The notes under the pieces are model-generated. The model was not told where the DNA came from and did not search any database. It saw only the letters and a list, made by a program, of their open reading frames with translations. Positions 17,618 to 28,845 of a stretch of DNA of 64,000 nt are shown piece after piece (within the stretch, counting starts at the first letter, position 1; the number at the start of each line of letters is the position of its first letter). The position numbers and the translations under genes are program-made. This DNA comes from Pseudooceanicola nanhaiensis (lineage in GTDB: Bacteria; Pseudomonadota; Alphaproteobacteria; Rhodobacterales; Rhodobacteraceae), in the NCBI RefSeq assembly GCF_020171315.1, contig NZ_JAIUZP010000008.1:124001-188000 (forward strand). Reading direction: 5' to 3'.

Positions 17618-18526
17618 ATGCTACAGCTTGGCCCCGACCTGACCCTTGAGCGGGCGCTGGACCTCTCGCCCTTCGTCCTGCCGATGGACCTGCTCTTTCC
17701 CGGCCGCGACATCGCGGATCTGGCGGGCGCGCGGGACTGGCTGGAGCCGCTCCACGTGGATTTCACCGCGCAGACGATCCTGCTCGACGTGCAGAGCCAC
17801 ATCCTGCGGATCGGCGGCAAGGTGATCCTGATCGACACCTGCGTGGGCGAACACAAGCACCGCCCGCGACGCCCCGACTGGCACAACCGCGCCGCCAGCG
17901 GCTACCTCGACCGGCTGGCCGCGCTTGGTCTGCGGGCCGAGGATGTGGACGTGGTCTTCTGCACCCATCTGCACACCGATCACGTGGGCTGGAACACCCG
18001 GCTGGAGAACGGCCGCTGGGTGCCGACCTTCCCCAACGCCCGCTACCTCGTGGGCGAGGCGGAGCTAGCCTATTGGCTGGCCGAAGAGGCCCGCGCCCCG
18101 GACGAGGCCAACCACGGGTCCTTCGCGGACAGCGTCCAGCCGGTGCTCGATGCCGGGCTGATGGAAACCGTGGCCGATGGCGCCGATCTCTGTTGCGGCA
18201 TGGCGCTGGAGGCCACCACGCTCACCGTCACGCCGACGCCCGGCCACACGGTGGGTCACCGGGCGCTGACCCTCAAACGCCGCGACGTGACGGCCGTGCT
18301 CTGCGGCGATGCGATCCATACGCCGGCGCAGCTTTACCGGCCCGAGTGGTATTCGCGGTTCTGCTCCGACGGGCCGCTGGCGGTGGCGACCCGGCGCGCG
18401 CTGCTGGAGGCCGCCGCCGGTGACGGCCATATCCTGATCCCCGGCCACCTGCGGGGTGCGATGGGGATGCGGGTGCAGCCGGTGCAGGCCCCCCATGGCG
18501 ACGTCTGGAGGCCGGAATGGCTCTGA
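17618..18526 (+). CDS. Metallo-beta-lactamase-fold hydrolase
   Basis: 302 residues. The metal-binding motif HLHTDH has H117, H119, D121 and H122, followed by VGWN; later ligands are in TPGHTVGH, GDAIH and PGHLRG. There is no signal peptide. This branch includes lactonases (acyl-homoserine lactonases, 4-pyridoxolactonase), methyl parathion hydrolase-like enzymes and esterases, so hydrolysis of a lactone or ester intermediate in the island's pathway is a reasonable guess. It follows the GntR gene by 48 bases with CCGGAG before the ATG. Confidence 0.82.
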   Translation: MLQLGPDLTLERALDLSPFVLPMDLLFPGRDIADLAGARDWLEPLHVDFTAQTILLDVQSHILRIGGKVILIDTCVGEHKHRPRRPDWHNRAASGYLDRLAALGLRAEDVDVVFCTHLHTDHVGWNTRLENGRWVPTFPNARYLVGEAELAYWLAEEARAPDEANHGSFADSVQPVLDAGLMETVADGADLCCGMALEATTLTVTPTPGHTVGHRALTLKRRDVTAVLCGDAIHTPAQLYRPEWYSRFCSDGPLAVATRRALLEAAAGDGHILIPGHLRGAMGMRVQPVQAPHGDVWRPEWL

Positions 18527-18582
18527 CGCCCAGCCACCGGGGCCCGGCGCGGCGGGCCGAAAGGCCCCGCGTGCCGCTGCGG

Positions 18583-19353
18583 TCAGGCCTGCCCGCGGTT
18601 GCGCTTGATATGCATCTTGTAGCTCAGCTGTTCCGCCGGGTGCCAGTTGCACGAGGTGATCACCACCCCTTCCGACGAATGGTAACGCCGCAGCAGTTGC
18701 AGCGCGATGGCGCCCGGCGCCAGCCCGAGGTAGCGCTGCGCCTTCTCCGGCATCGGGGCGGCGCTGATCTCCTGCTCGCATTCGTCGATCGGAACGGCGG
18801 AATGGCTTTCCAGCAGCGAGAAGAACGCCCCCTGGTGGCCTTGGAACTCGGGAACGTATTTCGCGAAACGCGCGGGCACATAGCTTTCGATGAAGGCCAG
18901 CGGACGGCCGCCCGGCTCGGTCCAGCGGACGCCTTCGACACGGGTCCAGGTCTCGCCCGCCTTGCCGCCGACGACCTCGGCGAGGGATTTGTCCAGAACA
19001 ACCTCCTCCGTGTGCATGACAACGTAGTAGGTCTCCACCGCCACCTGGAACAGCTCCTGAAGGCTGTCGAAGGTCTGGCTGTAGCGCATCTGCGGCTCGG
19101 TCGAGATGACCCGCGTGCCAAGCCCCTGCCGCCGCTCGACAAAGCCGGTCTCGGTCAGGTGGCGCAGGGCCTCGCGGACGGTGAAGCGCGAGGTGTCGAA
19201 TTCCCCGGCCAGCTCGATCTCCGTCGGCATGAGCGAGCCCACGGGATAGGTGCCGTCACGCAGGCGGGATTCAAGGATTTTCTGAATGCGCGCATAGCGG
19301 GGGCCGGTGCCCTCGTCCTGCGTCTGCGTCGTGTTGCCGTCCTGTACGCTCAT
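18583..19353 (-). CDS. GntR-family transcriptional regulator, HutC/UTRA type
   Basis: 256 residues from the ATG at 19353, which has GAGGAAAGAGG upstream. An N-terminal winged helix (ILESRLRDGTYPVGSLMPTE, then SRFTVREALRHLTETG) precedes a UTRA ligand-binding domain (residues about 95-245, with PLAFIESYVPARFAKYVP). It is divergent from the maleate isomerase-like gene at 19562, with a candidate operator between them, so it probably controls the 19562-22660 operon and possibly itself. This is a different GntR subfamily from the FCD regulator 1 kb away. Confidence 0.88.
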   Translation of the reverse strand: MSVQDGNTTQTQDEGTGPRYARIQKILESRLRDGTYPVGSLMPTEIELAGEFDTSRFTVREALRHLTETGFVERRQGLGTRVISTEPQMRYSQTFDSLQELFQVAVETYYVVMHTEEVVLDKSLAEVVGGKAGETWTRVEGVRWTEPGGRPLAFIESYVPARFAKYVPEFQGHQGAFFSLLESHSAVPIDECEQEISAAPMPEKAQRYLGLAPGAIALQLLRRYHSSEGVVITSCNWHPAEQLSYKMHIKRNRGQA

Positions 19354-19483
19354 ATGCTGCCTCTTTCCTCCCCCGATGTCGCCCCGTCTGCGAGCGGGCG
19401 TTTGGAGAGCATCTGCCCTTTTTTGTCCACTTGTCCAGCCAAACGCGCCAGAACCGGACATTTATCACACCAACCAAGCCATA

Positions 19484-19496
19484 TGTATGGACATAC
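19484..19496. promoter_or_regulatory. Candidate operator for the HutC-type regulator
   Basis: TGTATGGACATAC: the 5-base arms GTATG and CATAC are complementary around two bases, and the core TGT-N4-ACA resembles the dyad of HutC-type GntR operators. It lies 130 bases upstream of the regulator start and 65 bases upstream of the divergent gene at 19562. Confidence 0.4.
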
Positions 19497-19561
19497 TCAT
19501 CCAACCATGTGACGTATTAGCGAACAAACACGGGTTCCGGCAAACGGAATCGGAGCACTTG

Positions 19562-20344
19562 ATGACCCAGACTGTCCTGTCCCCCTCCCGTCCCGGCCGC
19601 CGTCAGCTCAGCTATGGCCAGCTGGGGCGCCTCGGCCTGATCTGCCCGCCCACCAACACGGTGAACGAGGCGGAATGGGCCCAGCTCATGCCCGCGGGCG
19701 TGACCTTCCACAGCCATCGGATGAAGCTGCACTCCGACACCACGAGCGCGGAGGGCCTCGCCGGGCTGCACGCGGATCTCGACGCCGCCATCGCCATGCT
19801 GAAGGTCGCGGATGTGGACGTGGTGGCCTATGCCTGCACCGCGGGCTCCATGATCTCACCCGCGCGCGCCCTGCCCGACGCGCTGACCGCCCGCAACGGG
19901 ATCGCCACGGTCACCACCGCGGCCGCCATCGTGAGTGCGCTGAAGGCGCTTGGCGTGACGAAGATCAGCGTGGCCACGCCCTACCACGATGCGCTCAACG
20001 ATCACGAGGTGCATTTCCTCGCCGATCACGGGATCGAGGTGCTCTCCATCGCGGGGCTCGGCCTTGGCGCCAAGGGTCCTGTGGAGTTCCCTCTGATCGC
20101 CCAGACCCCGCTCGACATGGTCGCGGCCCATGCCCGCGCCACCTTCGTGGAAGGGTCGCAGGCGCTGCTCCTCTCCTGCACCGATTTCCCGACCCTGCCC
20201 CTGATCCCGGTCCTCGAGGCCGAGCTGGGGGTGCCGGTCATCTCGTCCAACACCGCCACGCTGCACGGGGCGCTTGCCGCCGCGGGGCTGGAGGGCCTCG
20301 CCATTGCCGGCGCGGGGCGGTTGCTGGGCGGCGCCAACGTCTGA
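19562..20344 (+). CDS. Maleate isomerase/arylmalonate decarboxylase-family enzyme with both catalytic cysteines
   Basis: 260 residues from the ATG at 19562. The start GRLGLICPPTNTVNEAEW and the two cysteine motifs ACTAGS (C92) and LLSCTDFP (C206) match the Asp/Glu racemase superfamily branch that contains maleate cis-trans isomerase and arylmalonate decarboxylase. Two-cysteine members isomerise or racemise; decarboxylases normally keep only one. A maleate-like or dicarboxylate substrate is therefore plausible. It is the first gene of a run of four close plus-strand genes (to 22660) and is divergent from the UTRA regulator. Confidence 0.83.
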   Translation: MTQTVLSPSRPGRRQLSYGQLGRLGLICPPTNTVNEAEWAQLMPAGVTFHSHRMKLHSDTTSAEGLAGLHADLDAAIAMLKVADVDVVAYACTAGSMISPARALPDALTARNGIATVTTAAAIVSALKALGVTKISVATPYHDALNDHEVHFLADHGIEVLSIAGLGLGAKGPVEFPLIAQTPLDMVAAHARATFVEGSQALLLSCTDFPTLPLIPVLEAELGVPVISSNTATLHGALAAAGLEGLAIAGAGRLLGGANV

Positions 20345-20356
20345 GGAGGAGACAAA

Positions 20357-21247
20357 ATGGCAGATCCCACCCTGCGCAAGAAACTGGAGGCAGGAGAGTT
20401 CATCCTCGCCCCCGGCATCTATGACCTGATCTCGGCGCTCTTTGCCGACCGGGGCGATTTTCCCGCGCTCTATGTCACCGGCTACGGCACCGTGGCCTCG
20501 CACCTCGGCCTGCCCGATGCGGGGCTGGCGACCTACAGCGAGATGCTGGGCCGCATCGCGCAGATGGTGAAACGGACGACGAAACCGGTCATTGCCGATG
20601 CGGACACCGGCTATGGCGGGCTGCTGAACGTGCGCCACACGGTGCAGGGCTACGAAGATGCGGGCGTCACCGCGATCCAGATCGAGGATCAGGAATTCCC
20701 CAAGAAATGTGGCCATACCCTTGGCCGCCGGGTGATCGCCGCCGAGGATATGGCCCGCAAGATCGCCGTCGCCGTGGACAGCCGCCGGTCCGAGGATTTC
20801 CTGATCATCGCCCGCACCGATGCCCGCACCACGCTGGGCCTCGACGAGGCGATCCGGCGCGGCAAGCTCTATGCCGAGGCGGGCGCGGATATCGTCTTTG
20901 TCGAAAGCCCCGAAAGCGTGGAAGAGATGACCCGCATCGCCAGCGAGATCGACCGCCCGCTGGTCGCCAACATGGTGCAGGGCGGGCGCACGCCGATGCT
21001 GAGCGCCGAGGAACTGGCCGCCATCGGCTACCGTATGGCGATCCATCCGGCGGCGGGCTTCCTTGCCACCGGCGCGGCCCTCTCCGCGGCCTATGCGGAT
21101 CTGGCCGCCCATGGCGCGATGACAGACGCGGTGCCGCTGCACCCGTTTTCCGATTTCAACACCCTTGTCGGCTTCGAGGATGTCTGGGCGTTCGAGAAAC
21201 GCTTCCCCGAGGTTGGCCCGAACATGCAGGACAGGACACAGGAATGA
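20357..21247 (+). CDS. Isocitrate lyase/PEP mutase-family carbon-carbon lyase
   Basis: 296 residues. The Mg-binding loop DADTGYG (residues 81-87) and the gating motif KKCGH (116-120, C118) are the family signatures. The KxCGH loop is typical of lyases such as methylisocitrate lyase and 2,3-dimethylmalate lyase; PEP mutases lack it. These enzymes split a 2-hydroxy- or 2-alkyl-malate-type acid to pyruvate (or glyoxylate) and a second acid. It follows the two-cysteine isomerase-like gene by 12 bases and overlaps the next gene by four, so a late step after ring opening is likely. The exact substrate is not known. Confidence 0.85.
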   Translation: MADPTLRKKLEAGEFILAPGIYDLISALFADRGDFPALYVTGYGTVASHLGLPDAGLATYSEMLGRIAQMVKRTTKPVIADADTGYGGLLNVRHTVQGYEDAGVTAIQIEDQEFPKKCGHTLGRRVIAAEDMARKIAVAVDSRRSEDFLIIARTDARTTLGLDEAIRRGKLYAEAGADIVFVESPESVEEMTRIASEIDRPLVANMVQGGRTPMLSAEELAAIGYRMAIHPAAGFLATGAALSAAYADLAAHGAMTDAVPLHPFSDFNTLVGFEDVWAFEKRFPEVGPNMQDRTQE

Positions 21248-21879
21248 GCGAAGATCTTGGCGACAACTATGCCCGCGCCTATGGCAAGAAGGCCGGCTAC
21301 GGGCAGCGCCCGGCGCTGGTGCTGGTGGATTTCGCGCAGGCCTACTACGACCCCGACTGCCCGCTCTACGGGGCCGAGGGCTGTGTAAACGCGCTCGCCT
21401 CGGCGCTACGCATCCGCGAGGCCGCGCATAAGGCGGGCCTTCCGGTGATCCTGACCGAAGTCTACTATCCCGATGACCGCGGCCTTACCGCCGGGCGGTT
21501 CTGGCAGAAGGCCAAGCCGCTGGCCGCCTTCGTCAAGGGCCGCAGCACTGCCGCCTTCGCCGATGGCCTCGTGCCGCGCGAGGACGAGGTGATCGTCAGC
21601 AAGCAGTATCCGTCGGCCTTCTTCGGCACCTCGCTGGCCCCGATGCTGACGGCCATGGGCGTGGACAACGTGATCCTCACCGGGCTGACGACCTCGGGCT
21701 GTGTCCGCGCCTCCTGCGTCGACAGCATGAGCCATGGCTTCATCACCACCGTGGTGGGCGATGCCTGCGGTGATCGGCATCCCGGCCCCCACGAGGCCAA
21801 CCTCTTCGACATGAACGCGAAATACGCCGACGTGGTGAGCGAGGCGGAAATCCTCGACCACCTCGCCACCCTCGCCTGA
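21244..21879 (+). CDS. Isochorismatase-superfamily cysteine amidohydrolase
   Basis: 211 residues; the start codon overlaps the preceding stop as ATGA. The catalytic triad is visible: D29 in LVLVDFAQ, K120 in VSKQYPSAFFGT and C153 in TTSGCVRASC. This is closest in pattern to N-carbamoylsarcosine amidohydrolase and maleamate amidohydrolase (NicF), which release ammonia from a small amide. Its place between an ICL-family lyase and an SDR suggests that the pathway intermediate carries an amide or carbamoyl nitrogen. Isochorismatase activity itself is unlikely here. Confidence 0.85.
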   Translation: MSEDLGDNYARAYGKKAGYGQRPALVLVDFAQAYYDPDCPLYGAEGCVNALASALRIREAAHKAGLPVILTEVYYPDDRGLTAGRFWQKAKPLAAFVKGRSTAAFADGLVPREDEVIVSKQYPSAFFGTSLAPMLTAMGVDNVILTGLTTSGCVRASCVDSMSHGFITTVVGDACGDRHPGPHEANLFDMNAKYADVVSEAEILDHLATLA

Positions 21880-21904
21880 TCCCCCGCGCCGAAAGGACCC
21901 TGCC

Positions 21905-22660
21905 ATGACGACCCTCTCGCCCGCGGCCCCCAGTGGCCGCACCATTGCCGTGCTTGGCGGCGCCGGTGGCATCGGCCGCGCGCTCGTCGCCTCGCTGGAG
22001 GCCCTCGGTGACCGGGTCATCGTGCTCGACCTGCCGCGGGCGCTGGAGCATCACGGCATGGCAGGGATCGGGCTGGACGCGGGCGACGAGGCCGCAGTCG
22101 AGGCCGCAGCCGCCGCGCTGAAGGAGATGGCGCCCGAGGGGCTCGACGGTTTCGTGAACCTTGCGGGCTGGAACAGCGAGATCCGGCCGGTGAGCGAGAC
22201 CCCCGCCGCCTATTTCGACGACGTGGTGCAGGGCAACCTGCGCTCCACCTTCCTCACCACCAAGGCCATCGCGCCGCTGATGAAGGACGGCGGCGGCATC
22301 GTCCTGTGCTCCTCCGGGCTGGGTCAGTTCATCCGGCCGGGGTTCGGCGCCTACGCGGCCTCCAAGGCCGGTGTCATCGCGCTGACCAAGACCTTTGCGC
22401 TGGAACTCGCCCCGCGTCTGCGTGTAAACGCCGTGGGGCCGGCCGTTGTCGACACCGCCTTCCTGCGCGGTGGCACCGGGCGCTCGGACGAGAGCGCCGA
22501 AAATATCCTCGACCTCGACCGGTACAAGGCAATGACGCCGCTGGGACGCGTGGCACAGCCCGACGACGTGGCCGGGCCGATCCGTTTCCTGCTGGGGCCG
22601 GACGCCGGTTTCATGACCGGGCAGATCCTCTGGGTCAACGGCGGCGGCTACATGCCCTGA
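21905..22660 (+). CDS. Short-chain dehydrogenase/reductase
   Basis: 251 residues. The nucleotide-binding motif is GGAGGIGR near residue 20, followed by an acidic VLDLPRA that favours NAD(H); the catalytic set is S in LCSSG and YAASK (Tyr-x-x-x-Lys). The C-terminal GADAGFMTGQ-like segment (GPDAGFMTGQILWVNGGG) is classical SDR. It oxidises or reduces a hydroxyl or carbonyl of an unknown intermediate. It follows the amidohydrolase by 25 bases in the same direction. Confidence 0.85.
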   Translation: MTTLSPAAPSGRTIAVLGGAGGIGRALVASLEALGDRVIVLDLPRALEHHGMAGIGLDAGDEAAVEAAAAALKEMAPEGLDGFVNLAGWNSEIRPVSETPAAYFDDVVQGNLRSTFLTTKAIAPLMKDGGGIVLCSSGLGQFIRPGFGAYAASKAGVIALTKTFALELAPRLRVNAVGPAVVDTAFLRGGTGRSDESAENILDLDRYKAMTPLGRVAQPDDVAGPIRFLLGPDAGFMTGQILWVNGGGYMP

Positions 22661-22720
22661 TCTCTTCGGCGCCAAGGTGGGCCTGCTCCCGGCCCCGCAC
22701 GGCGCCTTCTGCTTTCAGGG

Positions 22721-22740
22721 ACCGGGCCCCTCGGCCCGGT
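22721..22740 (+). promoter_or_regulatory. Hairpin between SDR and AbrB-family genes
   Basis: ACCGGGCC (22721-22728) and GGCCCGGT (22733-22740) pair with a CCTC loop. It is followed by TCCGTCTCTTTCC, not a clean T-run, so it may be a weak terminator or attenuator before the membrane protein gene. Confidence 0.4.
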
Positions 22741-22764
22741 TCCGTCTCTTTCCGCGAGGCTTTC

Positions 22765-23901
22765 GTGACCATCACTTCCGAGACCGTATCCCCCGCCGTC
22801 CCCGCGCAATGGCTGCGCGGCCCAATGCGACTGGGGGTGATGTGGCTGGCGCTCTTCGGGCTCTCGGCGCTCCTCGCATGGGCGCTGGAGATGGTCCACC
22901 TGCCCGCGGCCCTGCTGCTGGGGCCGATGGTGGCGGCGATCACGCTGGCCTCCAGCGGGCTCACCTCCGCCAACCACGTGCTGCCGCGCTCGATGGGGCT
23001 GCCGCGGGTGATCTTCGCCCTCGCGCAGTCGGTGGTGGGCACGATGATCGCCACGACGATCCCGGTGGAAACCCTCGGCGGCGTGCTGCAGGACCTGCCG
23101 GTCTTCCTCTTCGGCGTAATCTCGGTCATCGCGGCCTCGGCCTGGCTGGGCTATGCGCTCACCAAGCGGCAGGTGCTGCCGGGCGCAACGGCGGTCTGGG
23201 GCTCCACCCCCGGCGCCGCGCAGGCCATGGTTTTCCTCGCCGAGGCCAACGGCGCTGACATGCGCCTCGTCGCCGTGATGCAATACCTGCGCGTCGGCAT
23301 GGTCGCCGCGGGCGCCTCGCTGATTGCGCGGTTCTGGCTCGGCGCGCCGGAGGTGGCGGCAGAGCCGATCAACTGGTTCCCCGCGCCGGATTTCGCGCTC
23401 GTCCAGGCGCTCGGCCTGATGGCCATCGGCATGGTGCTGGGCCGGGTCTTCAAGCTGCCCGCCGGGGAGTTTCTCGGCCCGCTGCTGATCGGCACGGCGC
23501 TTCAGGGCTTCGGGCTGATTTCGCCCGAAGTACCGCACTGGATGCTGGCCCTCGCCTTCGCGGTGGTGGGCTGGACCATCGGGCTGCGGTTCACCAAGGC
23601 GATCCTGCTGCACGCCTGGAAGGCGCTGCCCCGGCTGGTGTTCTCGATCCTCATGCTGATGGCGCTTTGCGCCGGGTTCGCGGTGCTGATCTCGGTCACG
23701 ATGGACGTGGACCTGCTGACCGCCTACCTCGCCACCAGCCCGGGCGGCGCGGATTCCGTGGCGGTGATCGCCGCGTCGAGCGACGTGGACATCGCCTTCG
23801 TCATGGCGATGCAGACGCTGCGGTTCATCCTGGTGCTGATCTCGGGGCCGATGATCGCGAAGTTCGTGGCGAAGAAGGTGGGCGCTCTGGCGCAGGGCTG
23901 A
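22765..23901 (+). CDS. AbrB-family integral membrane protein, probable transporter
   Basis: 378 residues from a GTG at 22765 (CGCGAGGC upstream; an ATG 57 bases later is an alternative). The protein is hydrophobic throughout, about ten segments in two similar halves (AALLLGPMVAAI and EFLGPLLIGTALQG), which is the duplicated AbrB domain. Proteins of this family are often mislabelled as ammonia monooxygenase or as AbrB transcription regulators; neither fits. Members sit beside organic-acid catabolic genes, so export or uptake of an acid is plausible but unproven. Confidence 0.78.
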   Translation: MTITSETVSPAVPAQWLRGPMRLGVMWLALFGLSALLAWALEMVHLPAALLLGPMVAAITLASSGLTSANHVLPRSMGLPRVIFALAQSVVGTMIATTIPVETLGGVLQDLPVFLFGVISVIAASAWLGYALTKRQVLPGATAVWGSTPGAAQAMVFLAEANGADMRLVAVMQYLRVGMVAAGASLIARFWLGAPEVAAEPINWFPAPDFALVQALGLMAIGMVLGRVFKLPAGEFLGPLLIGTALQGFGLISPEVPHWMLALAFAVVGWTIGLRFTKAILLHAWKALPRLVFSILMLMALCAGFAVLISVTMDVDLLTAYLATSPGGADSVAVIAASSDVDIAFVMAMQTLRFILVLISGPMIAKFVAKKVGALAQG

Positions 23902-23992
23902 TGGCTTGCCTTGAACGGGCCGGGTGTGGGGGCGCCCCTCAATAGATTGCTGGGGCGGACTTAACCCCTTCCACCGCCTCCCCAACCGCGAA

Positions 23993-24135
23993 GCCGCGCA
24001 TCGCCGGCGCGCGCGGAGGCGATCCGGACCTCTCTGGCTCCCACTTTATGGCAGCCAAGCTCGCCGCTCCTTCTCAAGGGACCGCCCAGCCTCACCAAAT
24101 CGCCGCCGCGTGGGGGCGCGCCGGCGATGCGCGGC
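23993..24135. repeat. Perfect 20-base inverted repeat around about 100 bases
   Basis: The arm at 23993-24012 (GCCGCGCATCGCCGGCGCGC) is the exact reverse complement of 24116-24135; 103 bases separate them. The arms are also internally GC-palindromic. The interior shows no open frame. This could be a small non-autonomous mobile element, a remnant, or a folded RNA. Confidence 0.6.
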
Positions 24136-24290
24136 GGCCTGCGGCCTTGTCCCGCGCAGGAGACAGTCGAAACCGGAGGAAGGGCGCGGCATCTGCGATA
24201 TTTGAGCCCCGTCAGTTCAGCTGCCGTCTCGTGAGCGCCATCCGTTCTACGCCCAAGCGAAACCCCTTCCGGAACCGCACCTCCAACGCC

Positions 24291-24324
24291 AAAAACAGAA
24301 AGGGCCGCCCCTCGGGACGGCCCT
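24291..24324 (-). terminator. Rho-independent terminator of proA
   Basis: Read on the minus strand, AGGGCCG and CGGCCCT (24318-24324 and 24301-24307) form a stem with an inner CCC/GGG extension, followed by TTCTGTTTTT (24291-24300). It lies 24 bases after the proA stop codon. Confidence 0.8.
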
Positions 24325-24348
24325 CTCGATCTCCAGCAAACCGCAGCG

Positions 24349-25614
<1,266 letters not shown>

Positions 25615-25628
25615 ATCACGGGCCTTTC

Positions 25629-27823
<2,195 letters not shown>

Positions 27824-27840
27824 TCAGGCCGTGTGGCGGT

Positions 27841-28443
27841 TCAATCCAGTTTGCGGCTGTAGGTCCAGGTCGCCACCTTGGCGGCGCGGGCTACAGAATA
27901 CGACTCGGCATCACCGATATAGGCGAAACCGCAGTTGGTCAGAACCCGCGCCGAGGCGGGGTTGTCCTGAAAGACCGAGGCGAAATACGTCCGGTGCCCG
28001 CCCGGGTTCGCCGCGATCAGCGCGTTCAGGGCGGCAGTGGCAATGCCGCTGTTCCAGAACGCCGGGCCGACCCAGAAATGCACCTCGGCCTGTTCACTGG
28101 CGCCGGTGTCGGGAATGCCCGCCTCGCCATCCGCATCCGCGGGGCGCAGCGTGATCAGGCCCATGACCTCGGCCCCGCCATGGGCGGCGGCGTCGATGGT
28201 CCAGACATTGCCCTCCTGATCGGTGGTCAGTGCCCGGCGAATGAAGGCTTCGGTCGCGGTCGGCGGCAGCGGGTGCGGCACCTTGCGGGTGTTGCGCGCC
28301 ACGCGCTCGTCCTTGGTGTAATGCTCGATCAGACCCATGTCCGACAGGCGCAGGGGGCGCAGAACAAAGGTCTCCGCCTCGATCACGGGCAGGTCCCGTG
28401 GCTTCAGGTTGCTTTGCCGAACGATCTTGTCGTGCATCATCAT
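27841..28443 (-). CDS. GNAT-family N-acetyltransferase (RimJ/RimL type)
   Basis: 200 residues from the first of three consecutive ATGs at 28443 (GGAGGAGACAGCCC upstream). LRPLRLSDMGLIEHY, FWVGPAFWNSGIATAAL (acetyl-CoA loop) and NPASARVLTNCGF are the RimJ/RimL-type pattern. The acceptor, a protein N-terminus or a small molecule, is unknown. It lies between rpmA and obg, a conserved position in this group, so it may act on a ribosomal or translation component. Confidence 0.85.
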   Translation of the reverse strand: MMMHDKIVRQSNLKPRDLPVIEAETFVLRPLRLSDMGLIEHYTKDERVARNTRKVPHPLPPTATEAFIRRALTTDQEGNVWTIDAAAHGGAEVMGLITLRPADADGEAGIPDTGASEQAEVHFWVGPAFWNSGIATAALNALIAANPGGHRTYFASVFQDNPASARVLTNCGFAYIGDAESYSVARAAKVATWTYSRKLD

Positions 28444-28488
28444 GGGCTGTCTCCTCCAGCCTGCGTCATGCGTCAGGCCACGGCCCCG

Positions 28489-28526
28489 AAAAGGGAAAAG
28501 GGGACCGGGCGTTACCGCCGATCCCC
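28489..28526 (-). terminator. Probable rho-independent terminator after rpmA
   Basis: On the minus strand GGGGATCGG and CCGGTCCCC arms (within 28500-28526) form about nine pairs including G-T, followed by TTTTCCCTTTT (28489-28499). It lies 27 bases past the rpmA stop and just before the GNAT gene, so part of the transcription probably ends here. Confidence 0.6.
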
Positions 28527-28553
28527 TGTTCTGTCTCAAACCTTAAGATCGGC

Positions 28554-28823
28554 TTACTCAGCGGCCTCCGCCACTGGCAGAACCGAAATGAAGGTGCGGC
28601 CCTTGAGGCCGGAGCGGAACTTCACAGCGCCTTCGACCGTGGCGAAGATCGTGTGATCCTTGCCCATGCCGACGCCTTCACCCGGCCACCACTTGGTGCC
28701 GCGCTGACGCGCGATGATGTTGCCGGGGATGACGGCTTCGCCGCCGAACTTCTTGATGCCAAGGCGGCGGCCGGCAGAGTCGCGACCGTTGCGGGAGGAA
28801 CCGCCAGCTTTTTTGTGTGCCAT
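28554..28823 (-). CDS. rpmA: 50S ribosomal protein L27
   Basis: 89 residues. The N-terminal [21 protein letters not shown] is the conserved L27 start that reaches toward the peptidyl transferase centre, followed by [20 protein letters not shown]. Length is normal. It follows rplU by 22 bases. Confidence 0.98.
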   Translation of the reverse strand: MAHKKAGGSSRNGRDSAGRRLGIKKFGGEAVIPGNIIARQRGTKWWPGEGVGMGKDHTIFATVEGAVKFRSGLKGRTFISVLPVAEAAE

Positions 28824-28845
28824 CTCGGTGGTCTCCTTCTATACC

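Larger units (their letters stand above)
23902..24348. other. 447-base intergenic region with a long inverted repeat
   Basis: It separates the catabolic island from the proBA block, where transcription from both sides converges. It holds the inverted repeat 23993-24135 and the proA terminator. Open frames in it are short and unlike their neighbours in composition. No gene is called. Confidence 0.6.

Noticed and set aside
15026..20344. Nicotinate degradation (nic) cluster
   Set aside because: NicE- and NicF-like families and a flavin hydroxylase are present, but there is no 2,5-dihydroxypyridine dioxygenase, no alpha/beta-fold deformylase and no nicotinate dehydrogenase, so the name is not justified.
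22765..23901. Ammonia monooxygenase or AbrB DNA-binding regulator
   Set aside because: The protein is an integral membrane protein with duplicated hydrophobic halves; both names are common misannotations of this family.
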